From assembly GCA_964550025.1 (NCBI GenBank), contig CAZJYI010000142.1, forward strand, positions 1-27,791: DNA of 27,791 nucleotides. Reading direction: 5' to 3'. Shown here one piece after another: positions 16,059 through 24,424 of this stretch. Origin of the DNA: CAZJYI01 sp964550025. GTDB taxonomy: Bacteria; Verrucomicrobiota; Kiritimatiellia; UBA8416; CAYOBW01. The translations under genes were made by a program, and so were the position numbers. The notes under the pieces are model-generated. The model saw only the letters and a program-made list of their open reading frames with translations, was not told the origin of the DNA and made no database searches. How positions within the stretch are numbered: the stretch's first letter is position 1; each line of letters opens with the position of its first letter.

Positions 16059-18389
16059 ATGAGACACATCACGATAGTTCTGGTTCTATGCTGCCTGACG
16101 ATGCCCGCGGTTGCCGGGGACTACAATGCCGTTGACGAAAACGGCGTGCGGGTCTTCTCGAAGGTCCCGCCCGTGGGGGTGCACCCGCGCGTGATCATGA
16201 GCCCTGAAGACCTACCGGGTTGGCGCAAGAGCGTCCGCGAGACATACCGCGGCAGGGAGTTTCTGTCCAAGCGATACGAGGCTGGCTACATCACCGAGCT
16301 TGCGGCGCTTGACGACAAGCTGTCTGGCAAGGAGCTGGTGGCGGTCGCCCCCAAGACCGGCTGCGGCAACAACCACAAGCTGCTGTTCGCCACGATCGAC
16401 GTCATCTACCACCAGGACGAAGCCCGAGCAAAGACCGTGTGCAAAGCGGCTGCCAATTTCGCGCGGGTACTGCTGGCGCGCAGTGAACACAAGATCGACT
16501 GGGGCAAGTGGGAAGAGAATATCGGCGGAATCCAGGGGCTGAACGGTATCCGCACGGGGCTCAACGAGCTGTGGCAACGCGGCGGCGCGGACTTCGCACT
16601 GGCCTACGACTTCCTTTATGACTACATGACAAAGGAGCAGCGGGACACCTGTCGCAAGGCGCTCTCGGCCGCGACAGAGGATCTTGTCTGCTGGGGCATG
16701 GACTTCCCGAGGGGGCGCGGCATCAGCAACTGGTACGGCTATCACGGCGAACTGGGTCCCATGCTCCTGGCCATCGAAGGTGAGGAAGGCTACCGCCCGG
16801 AACGATGGGAGAAGTTCAAAGAGATGATCCGCAATTGGGCCGAGGTCCACTTCTACGAAAGCGGCGGCTCGAACGAGGACGGCTATTCGATCAACACCTC
16901 GCTGCGCGAGGGCCAGTTCACGCTGATCGCGATGGCGCGGCGCGGCGAGGACCATTACCGCCGGCCGAACATCCCGAACTACTTCAAGTGGATCGTGCTG
17001 TCACTGGTCCCGGGCGAGGACACCGGTGAGACCGTGGGCTATTCATCCAACCGTGCCAATCCGTACGAAAGCGCCCCGGTCGTGGCGCGCTGGGCCATGC
17101 CGGGCAATCCGCTGGTGAACTACTACCTGCGGCGGTACAAGGGCAAGGACTACGAGCGCCAGAAGCGCTGGCAGTATGCGTCGTGGTCGACCCTCCTGTG
17201 CATGAACCATGAAGACACAGAGAAGCTCCCGCTCGATATGGGCAAGTTGGGTCTGCCCGTCACGCATGTCTTTCCCTGCCAGGGCCTCTTCATTACGCGC
17301 AGCGACTGGTCGGACCGAGCGGCCTACCTGAACGTGCTCGGCCGACAGGATGCCTGGTACGACCGCCATGAGAACGTGGACCGCGGCAGGTTCGTCTTCG
17401 CGGCCAACGGGCGCCGATGGGTGGTGGACCGCTATTGGGGGCAGGCGCAGGAAAGCGAGCACCACAGCCTGGTCCACATTGACGGCAAGGGTCAGGTCGA
17501 GGCCCGCGGCAAGGGTCTGAGAGGCAAGGCGCCCAATGCCGTACTGCTCGACCATGGGGACGTTGATGCAAACGGCCGGAAGCTCCCGCCCGACACCCAC
17601 GATCCGGGAATCTACAGCTATGCCCTGTATGACTTGAGCAACGCCTACAACTGGATGTGGGCACACGGCTGGGATGACCCGGGTGACGGCTGGGAGCCCG
17701 AGACGCGCAGTTTCGAGGAACTGGGGTGGCCCTGGAAGCGGCCGGGACAACCTGCGAAACTGCACGGCGGCGACAACCGTGAGGTGCCCATGTACAACTT
17801 CATGGGCTGCAATCTCTGGCGCAAACCCTACAACACGGTCGAGAAGGCACGGCGCCTTGCCGTGCTGGTGCGGGGCCACCATCCCTATGCGATCATATGT
17901 GACGACATCAAGGCAGCCTCCGCCAAGGCTACGGCGCCCCATGGGAAAGATGCGGACGCCCACAGGTACGACTGGTACCTGCCCATTGCCGATGACCTCG
18001 AACTCAAGGCGAAGACCAATGGGGATGCCATCCTCGGCGAGAAAGGGGAGAAGACCGAAGACGGAAAACCGGTGCGTGGGTCACGCCGTCTGCTGGTCCG
18101 TTTCCTAAGGCCGGCGGACGTCGACATCCGCGTCGAGACCTACGAGATATCCAGGGACAGGAACAAGAAGCCCTTCATGGGCACACGTCTCATCGGCACG
18201 ATCAAATGTGTGGAGCCCGACTTCAAGGTCATGCTCGTTCCGTTCCTGGTCGGCGAGCCCTTACCGGAGTCCCGGCTGCATCAGAACAGCCTGGAGGTGT
18301 ACCGGGATGATCAGAGCGAAACGATCGCGTTCAACGCGAAGAACGGCAAGCTCGCGGGGCTCACCGTCAAGCAGCTCGCAGCACAATAA
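16059..18389 (+). CDS. Heparinase II/III-like polysaccharide lyase (L2)
   Basis: This 776-aa protein has a signal peptide (about 1-19, AVA/GD) followed by the shared motif GVHPRVIMSPEDL. A toroid domain contains SNWYGYH (N224, H229), followed by AIEGEEGYRPE. The beta-sandwich domain contains RHENVDRGRF (H437, D441), WVVD (D457) and HHSLVHIDGKG (H469). H437, D457 and H469 line up with the expected catalytic and metal positions, but the second histidine of the usual HxH pair is N439. It is the shortest of the three lyases, with no extra tail domains. The ATG at 16059 has a strong GGAGG site about 8 bases upstream. The gene is 23 bases from the next, so both are in one operon. Lyase activity is likely; the substrate is unknown. 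Confidence 0.87.
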   Translation: MRHITIVLVLCCLTMPAVAGDYNAVDENGVRVFSKVPPVGVHPRVIMSPEDLPGWRKSVRETYRGREFLSKRYEAGYITELAALDDKLSGKELVAVAPKTGCGNNHKLLFATIDVIYHQDEARAKTVCKAAANFARVLLARSEHKIDWGKWEENIGGIQGLNGIRTGLNELWQRGGADFALAYDFLYDYMTKEQRDTCRKALSAATEDLVCWGMDFPRGRGISNWYGYHGELGPMLLAIEGEEGYRPERWEKFKEMIRNWAEVHFYESGGSNEDGYSINTSLREGQFTLIAMARRGEDHYRRPNIPNYFKWIVLSLVPGEDTGETVGYSSNRANPYESAPVVARWAMPGNPLVNYYLRRYKGKDYERQKRWQYASWSTLLCMNHEDTEKLPLDMGKLGLPVTHVFPCQGLFITRSDWSDRAAYLNVLGRQDAWYDRHENVDRGRFVFAANGRRWVVDRYWGQAQESEHHSLVHIDGKGQVEARGKGLRGKAPNAVLLDHGDVDANGRKLPPDTHDPGIYSYALYDLSNAYNWMWAHGWDDPGDGWEPETRSFEELGWPWKRPGQPAKLHGGDNREVPMYNFMGCNLWRKPYNTVEKARRLAVLVRGHHPYAIICDDIKAASAKATAPHGKDADAHRYDWYLPIADDLELKAKTNGDAILGEKGEKTEDGKPVRGSRRLLVRFLRPADVDIRVETYEISRDRNKKPFMGTRLIGTIKCVEPDFKVMLVPFLVGEPLPESRLHQNSLEVYRDDQSETIAFNAKNGKLAGLTVKQLAAQ

Positions 18390-18412
18390 TGACCCAGATG
18401 GGAGAGTAGGAT

Positions 18413-21400
18413 ATGAGAACCGGATGGGTTGGAGTCCTATGTGCGGTTGCCCTTCTGCCGCCAGGCGCGGCAGGCGGGGAGGAGTACCGGGGGCGGTTCA
18501 CGCCGGATGCCGAATACGTTCTCAGTGGACAGCTTCGACGGGATCACGAACCGCTGCCTGAGATGCCGTATCGCTATGTGACCGATGAAGAGGGGTACGA
18601 CGCTTCCGCGCTCTCGCCGGTTCCTCCGATTGGCGTCCATCCCCGCGTCTTGATGAGTCCGTGCGACATCGAAGCCATTCGCGCCAAGGTTGCCCAGGGG
18701 GACAAGGGTGACCGCTGGTTCAGGATCATCTGGAACGACATCAAGTCAGCGAAGCCGTTCCAACACCACCACGGATTGACGTCACCGGCGCTGGTGGCCC
18801 TGGTCGGGCAAGACCAGAAGCTGGGGCGTGAGCTGGCAAAACTGCTTGTCGAGAAAGCGCTTTACATTGAGCCCGCGGCGGAGCTCATGAACTCGGATCC
18901 CCAAATGAAACCGATTCGCGACAATTGGTACTACTATGCGCGCATGACCGTAAAGAGGGTCGGTGGCGTCTTCTACGACGATGCGTACAAAGCGGGCGGG
19001 GCCGAGAACGTCAAACGCCTGGCGGAGAAGGGCGTCGAGTTCAGCTCGGACCAGGACAAGCAAAGCGCCGGGACCTTCTTCAATACCGAACTGCGTGCTT
19101 ACGACTACATCCATCCCTTCATGACCGAAGAGGAGCGGGCGATCGTTCGCCGCGTGATCACGACGCTGACCGCCGGAAAGTACGCAACCGGGATGGAACT
19201 GCCGGGGAACCTCTTCATCAACAACCACATGAGCATGGGCGAGGACTTGCTGATCACGCACCTGGCGATCGAGGGTGAGGAGGGGTACGACCCGCGGATT
19301 CTCAAGGAGTACGCCCCGGCGGTCCGCAACAAGCTGACTTACGACATTTCGCTCGCGGGACACATGCATGAGAAGTGCAAGGGCTTCCTGCCCGAGCGTG
19401 CGGTGGTTGCCATTTCGCGCCGTGCCGGGGACCCGGAGACGGGAGCCCTGCCGTTGCTGCGTCACGACCACCTGCGCGCCATGGTCCGGGCCAAAGTGAT
19501 GGATTCGGCGAACGTCTACTACGCCTTGTATCCTCCACCGCTGGGCGAGCTGGACGAGAACAAGCGTGTCTGGTGGATGGGCTATGGCAGCGGCCCCTGG
19601 ATGGACCAGTTCTTGAGTTGGGCTTTTCTGCTCAGGCATGTCTATCCCAAAGACCCCGTGGTCGACTACTTCTACAAGGAACGGATGACGCTTCATGGAT
19701 ACGGACCCGCGCGCTCCGAGCCGGGCGCTTCGTTGCCGAAACCCCGCATCCGGTATCACTGGCGGGACTTGCTGGCTCTCATGGCCACCAACGGGATGCG
19801 CGACAACAGCGGCAAGGTCATCGATTACGACAAGGATGGCCTGCCGGCCGAAGTGCTCGCCCGCACGGAGGCCTATGTCGATCTGCCGCGCGGCGTGGCA
19901 ATGAGCCGCTCCTCGTGGGACAAGGACGCCCTGTTCTTTCACTACGAGTGCCGCAGCGACGTCTATTCGGCCGGTCATGAGACCCCCGAGGCGGGCGACT
20001 TCAACCTGGTATCGCATGGTGTACCATGGAGCGTTCGGCGCGACTGGTACATGGACGCCTATTTCCGGAACACCGTCCTGATCGATGGCTACGCGGGTGT
20101 CTATCACCCGGTATGCGCCGATCTCATGGCCGTCGAGGACACCGAGATCTCGACGACGTTCGTGTCAGAGCTCACTGACCAGTACAACTGGCGCAAGCAG
20201 GAGAAGCTGTTCTACTCCTGGCATAATCTCTACGCGGAAAATCCATGGGAGGGCAAACGCTGGGTCGGAGGCCGATGGGGGCGCGGCTGGGAAGTGCCCT
20301 TCCATGACCACATGCGCGAGCTCCACGAGGGCTACACCGGGCTCGACTGGGGCAACTGGCACGGCGAGACCCGTGGGCCGGAGATGTATGAGCGATGGAA
20401 CGATGTTGACCACGTGTTTCGCACGGTTCACATGACCAAAGGGGAAACACCCTATGTCCTCATCGTCGATGACGTGCGCAAGGACAACGCGCAACACCAG
20501 TATGACTGGGTCATGGCTCTTGGACGGGATGTGACGCTTTTCGAAGGGCTCAGCTCGGTTCAAAATCGCTATCTTGAAGCCGGCATGCCCGCGGACCGTA
20601 CGACGGACCTGGTGCTATGCCTGCGTGATGCTCCCGAACGGCGGTATGACCGTTACGGGATCCAGTGCCACCGTGAGCCCAAGAAGGGCGATCCACTGCT
20701 GCTTGTGCGCTGCCTCTGGCGCAACAGCACCTTCGCCTACCCGCAGCCGGTCTTCGAACAGGGATGGGGGGCGCCGCGGATCAAGATCCCTGCGACCGCG
20801 GTTGATCCCGAGTTTCGCGTTCTCCTCTTTCCCTATCGCCATGGCGAGCCGAAGCCGGTGACTTGGTGGAATGATGACCGCTCTCAATTGACCATCGAGA
20901 TCGGAGGCAGACAGGATGTCTACACGTTCGGCACGACGGACCGCGACCGCACCGTTCTGGCAATGACACGCGATGGTGAACCTGTTGCACGTACACCGGC
21001 GGGCCCGCCGAAGCCGGCGCTTGACACGCCTCACGGCTGGACGCCGGGTCGCAACCTGCCCAATGCGCCGCGCACGCTCCTGCTCGCGCATGATGACACG
21101 GTTGCCTTCGCCCCGGCACCGCTCGGCATGGAGACTCGCTACACGCTGGACGGGTCGGAGCCGACCAGCGCTTCCACCCTCTATGCCACGCCGATCAAGG
21201 TGACCGGGAGCTGCACACTCAAGGCGCGCACCTCTGCCCGCCACTGGCCCTTTGCCGAGAACAGCGGATCAGCTATCTGCGAAGTCCGTGTCGTGAAACG
21301 CCGGCTGGCCGTGTCCGACTCGCGACTTGCGACTCGCGACGCGCTTCTGCCGGGTCTCGCATGTGATGTCTACGAGATTCACCAGACGATCTTCGACAAG

Positions 21401-22987
21401 AAGACGGGCATCTTCACCGGGAAGACGCCGATGCTGCCCGACCTGGATCGGCACAAACCCATCTACAGCGCACGCGTACCGGCGTTCGTCGTTCCGGCCG
21501 TGCCCCCGCAGTCTCCCGCAAGCGAGATGGACATGGGGTTCTATCGCTACCGCGGTTGCATCACGGTCGAACGGGATGGTGTCTACGGATTCCGGATCAA
21601 CTGCTGCGGCCCCGTGCTCCTGCGTGTGGGCGGGCAGGAAGCGCTGGCTGTCCGAGGCGTCTACGGTCTCTCCCAAAAGGACCGCTTCGGCCAGGCCGCA
21701 CTGGCGGCGGGTGCGCACGAGATCGAGCTGCAGCTCTGCGACCCGGTCTTCTGGAAGAATGGCCGCGAGGGGCCGTACGCCATCGAGGTGGCCATGCTCG
21801 TTCCCGGGGCCGGTGACTATCAGCCCATTCCGCCGTCATCGCTCAGCACCACCCGGAGGGATCTGGCCATGATGGCGCAACCGAAGGCGCCGTCGGGTAA
21901 GGCGGAGAAGGTCGCGGGGTCGGTTGTGCCCGGCCTGGTCATGCGCTGCTTCGACAGAAGTGCCTCTAACCGCGAACTGACGGTCAGCGGTTTGTCGTTG
22001 GAACACATGTCCGTCGCGGAGACGGATGTCGCCTACAGCAGCGAACCGGTGCTCGCGTTTGAAGGCAGCGGCAATGCCGCACGGCTGGTTGAGTACAGCG
22101 GATGGATGCAGGTAGACGAGGAGGGCGAATACGCTTTCGAACTGGACCGCGAAGGCGCCAACCTGCTGCTGATCGACGGCATAACCGTCTGTGCCAACCG
22201 CGTCCGGGGCGCCGAAGCGTCGGGCACGATCAAGCTCCAGCCGGGACTGCACCGCTTCGCGTGGCGCATGGCGCACAGCCGCGCGGTTTGTCGCGTACGC
22301 ACTCCGGGCGGCCGGAGTTTCCGTCCTGTCGCCATCGGCATGTTTGTCCGTCCCGCGGATGCGGTTGCGAAGGATGATGGCCGCCTGTTGGCCGTGGCCG
22401 ATGGAGAGAACATCGAAGGCGACATGCTTTATCGGGATGGGACCGGAACCAGCATGACCCTGTACAAGGGCACTATTGTCGAGAGCGGCAAGTCAGGCAA
22501 AGGCATCCGGCTCACCGGTGGTGACAGCCGCATCATCGTGGAGGGGCTGGCGACGCCCGAAGACGCGTTTTCTCTCAGCTTCTGGCACCGGACGGAGAAG
22601 TCAACCGACACATCGCTGATTGGCTCCTCGTGGGGTTCCCACCCGGAGGCACGCCTGCGCCACACAAGTCTGTGGGCGCGCTATTTTCGCGGTTCGGATC
22701 TTGCCGTTTTTGACATGCGTCCACTGGAGGGCGGGATTCAAGCGTGGCGACATGTCGTCCTGGCCTACGGCCCCCAGGACGTTAAGATCTATGTCGATGG
22801 AGTCTTCCGTGCGCGCGGCGTCAAGACCGTGCCGGAGCGAAACGCGTACGTGCGTGACCTCGACCTGTTCAAGGGGATGGACTGTGTGCTGGATGAGGTG
22901 AGGTTGTTCAACAAGGCCCTGAGCGACGACTATGTGAAGGCTCTCTACGACAAGGCGTCAAAACCCAAGACGGGAGAACAGGAGTGA
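18413..22987 (+). CDS. Large secreted heparinase II/III-like protein with chitobiase-like, two PA14-like and LamG-like domains (L3)
   Basis: This 1524-aa protein has a signal peptide (about 1-20), the shared motif GVHPRVLMSPCD, a toroid domain with NNHMSMGED (N271, H272) and a heparinase-like beta-sandwich. The tail has a chitobiase/hexosaminidase C-terminal-like or Fn3-associated domain (about 880-960, with YTLDGSEPT near 910). Two PA14-like domains follow (about 980-1150 and 1170-1315), then a LamG/concanavalin-like domain (about 1320-1515, with FSLSFWHRTE and VKIYVDGVFRARG). In the sandwich, the aligned positions read H522-E523-T524, R542 and R552. The metal-binding residues seen in L1 and L2 therefore appear lost. 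It could be a binding or presentation protein, or a lyase with changed chemistry. ATG at 18413 has GGAGAG upstream. The next gene starts 2 bases after this stop. Confidence 0.87.
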   Translation: MRTGWVGVLCAVALLPPGAAGGEEYRGRFTPDAEYVLSGQLRRDHEPLPEMPYRYVTDEEGYDASALSPVPPIGVHPRVLMSPCDIEAIRAKVAQGDKGDRWFRIIWNDIKSAKPFQHHHGLTSPALVALVGQDQKLGRELAKLLVEKALYIEPAAELMNSDPQMKPIRDNWYYYARMTVKRVGGVFYDDAYKAGGAENVKRLAEKGVEFSSDQDKQSAGTFFNTELRAYDYIHPFMTEEERAIVRRVITTLTAGKYATGMELPGNLFINNHMSMGEDLLITHLAIEGEEGYDPRILKEYAPAVRNKLTYDISLAGHMHEKCKGFLPERAVVAISRRAGDPETGALPLLRHDHLRAMVRAKVMDSANVYYALYPPPLGELDENKRVWWMGYGSGPWMDQFLSWAFLLRHVYPKDPVVDYFYKERMTLHGYGPARSEPGASLPKPRIRYHWRDLLALMATNGMRDNSGKVIDYDKDGLPAEVLARTEAYVDLPRGVAMSRSSWDKDALFFHYECRSDVYSAGHETPEAGDFNLVSHGVPWSVRRDWYMDAYFRNTVLIDGYAGVYHPVCADLMAVEDTEISTTFVSELTDQYNWRKQEKLFYSWHNLYAENPWEGKRWVGGRWGRGWEVPFHDHMRELHEGYTGLDWGNWHGETRGPEMYERWNDVDHVFRTVHMTKGETPYVLIVDDVRKDNAQHQYDWVMALGRDVTLFEGLSSVQNRYLEAGMPADRTTDLVLCLRDAPERRYDRYGIQCHREPKKGDPLLLVRCLWRNSTFAYPQPVFEQGWGAPRIKIPATAVDPEFRVLLFPYRHGEPKPVTWWNDDRSQLTIEIGGRQDVYTFGTTDRDRTVLAMTRDGEPVARTPAGPPKPALDTPHGWTPGRNLPNAPRTLLLAHDDTVAFAPAPLGMETRYTLDGSEPTSASTLYATPIKVTGSCTLKARTSARHWPFAENSGSAICEVRVVKRRLAVSDSRLATRDALLPGLACDVYEIHQTIFDKKTGIFTGKTPMLPDLDRHKPIYSARVPAFVVPAVPPQSPASEMDMGFYRYRGCITVERDGVYGFRINCCGPVLLRVGGQEALAVRGVYGLSQKDRFGQAALAAGAHEIELQLCDPVFWKNGREGPYAIEVAMLVPGAGDYQPIPPSSLSTTRRDLAMMAQPKAPSGKAEKVAGSVVPGLVMRCFDRSASNRELTVSGLSLEHMSVAETDVAYSSEPVLAFEGSGNAARLVEYSGWMQVDEEGEYAFELDREGANLLLIDGITVCANRVRGAEASGTIKLQPGLHRFAWRMAHSRAVCRVRTPGGRSFRPVAIGMFVRPADAVAKDDGRLLAVADGENIEGDMLYRDGTGTSMTLYKGTIVESGKSGKGIRLTGGDSRIIVEGLATPEDAFSLSFWHRTEKSTDTSLIGSSWGSHPEARLRHTSLWARYFRGSDLAVFDMRPLEGGIQAWRHVVLAYGPQDVKIYVDGVFRARGVKTVPERNAYVRDLDLFKGMDCVLDEVRLFNKALSDDYVKALYDKASKPKTGEQE

Positions 22988-22989
22988 CA

Positions 22990-24399
22990 ATGGCCGCGAA
23001 GCGCTTTGAACCAACGATAGCTTCTCTTCTCGGCTACGAATGCCCGACCTGGTTCCGGGATGCGAAGTTCGGGATCTACCTGCACTGGGGCGTGTATTCG
23101 ATTGCCGAGCACGGTGAGTGGTATCCGCGCAACATGTACATCGAGGGCGACTCCAGCTACTTCCATCACATCGAGCACTACGGCCATCCGTCGAAGCGTG
23201 GCTACAAGGACCTGGTGCCGCTGTGGAAGGCGCAGAACTGGGACCCGGAAGGACTGGTCGATCTGTTCAAGAGTGCCGGGGCGAAGTACTTCACGCCGTG
23301 TGCCGTGCATCATGACAACTTCGACCTCTGGAACTCGAAGCACCACCGTTGGAACTCGGCCAACATGGGGCCGAAGAAGGACATCACGGGAATCTGGCGG
23401 GAAGCCGCTTTGAACGCCGGTTTGCGCTTCGGTGTGACCACGCACGCGGAGCGCACGTGGAGCTGGTTGCAGACGAACAAGGGCGCTGACCGTTCAGGGC
23501 CGAAAGCGGGAATGCCCTACGACGGCAATGATCCCGAGTACCGTGACTTCTACCTGGACCCCAGCACGGACGCCAACCTCGCACACCCCCTGAATGCCCC
23601 GCCGACCTGGCGTCAACACTGGATGGCGCGCATCAAAGACCTGATCGACAACTACCACCCCGACCATCTCTACTTCGACGGCGGCATCCCGTTCTCGGGA
23701 GACGACAACGGCCGTTCCGGCATGGAGGTCATCGCGCATCTCTACAATCACAGCATGGATATTCACGCCGGTGCGCAGGAGGCGGTGATGTGCGTCAAGA
23801 ACATCGCCAATCACGGCATCTACGTGGAAGGCACGGTGACACTGGATTTGGAGCGCACGCGCGCGGACGACATCCGTCCGGCTGCGTGGCAGACGGACAC
23901 GTCGATCGGGCCATGGGGATACCACGCCGATGCCACCTATCGCTCGTCGAAGGAGATCCTGCACGAGCTGATCGACATCGTCAGCAAAAACGGCAACATG
24001 CTGCTGAACGTCCCGCCGAAGGCGGACGGCACATTGGACGAAGGCACGCACAGCATTCTGAGGGAGATCGGCGCCTGGCTCGACACGAACGGCGACGCCA
24101 TCTACGGCACGCGTCCGTGGACCACGCCCGGCAAAGACAATATCCGTTTCACGCGCAAGGGCAACGCGGTCTATGCGATGGTCCTCGAGATTCCGGAAGG
24201 CACGGAGGCCCTGCGGATCGGCGAGCTCGGCGAGATCGGTGGCGTCGGGCACATCGGGCGTGTTGAGCTTCTCGGATTCGACAGCGACGTCCGTTGGTCG
24301 CAGGACAAGAACAACCTGCGCGCGACGGCACTTCGGATCATACTGCCTGACGATCTGCCCAGCTCACCAGCCTACGCGTTTCGCGTGGAGTTCCAGTAA
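22990..24399 (+). CDS. GH29 alpha-L-fucosidase, no signal peptide
   Basis: This roughly 469-aa enzyme would remove alpha-L-fucose from glycans. Family motifs are clear: KFGIYLHWGVYS (H32, W33, G34), VHHDNFDLW at 106-114 (H107, H108), GPKKDI near 127-132, and LYFDGG at 228-232, with D230 as the likely nucleophile. The C-terminus has the usual small beta-sandwich. No signal peptide is present, and L3's stop lies 2 bases upstream, so no room exists for one. The ATG at 22990 is chosen because AGGAG lies 5 bases upstream; a GTG at 22984 overlapping the L3 stop is less likely. It is co-transcribed with the lyases, which suggests the target glycan contains fucose and that oligosaccharides are imported before this step. 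Family call is firm. Confidence 0.93.
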   Translation: MAAKRFEPTIASLLGYECPTWFRDAKFGIYLHWGVYSIAEHGEWYPRNMYIEGDSSYFHHIEHYGHPSKRGYKDLVPLWKAQNWDPEGLVDLFKSAGAKYFTPCAVHHDNFDLWNSKHHRWNSANMGPKKDITGIWREAALNAGLRFGVTTHAERTWSWLQTNKGADRSGPKAGMPYDGNDPEYRDFYLDPSTDANLAHPLNAPPTWRQHWMARIKDLIDNYHPDHLYFDGGIPFSGDDNGRSGMEVIAHLYNHSMDIHAGAQEAVMCVKNIANHGIYVEGTVTLDLERTRADDIRPAAWQTDTSIGPWGYHADATYRSSKEILHELIDIVSKNGNMLLNVPPKADGTLDEGTHSILREIGAWLDTNGDAIYGTRPWTTPGKDNIRFTRKGNAVYAMVLEIPEGTEALRIGELGEIGGVGHIGRVELLGFDSDVRWSQDKNNLRATALRIILPDDLPSSPAYAFRVEFQ

Positions 24400-24424
24400 C
24401 GCGGTTGTCTCGCAGGGGTATCGA

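Noticed and set aside
18782..20107. 441-codon minus-strand frame opposite L3
   Set aside because: Antisense shadow; rich in Arg/Val/His with no domain pattern.
22984..22989. GTG start of the fucosidase overlapping the L3 stop
   Set aside because: The AGGAG ribosome site overlaps this GTG but is well placed for the ATG at 22990.
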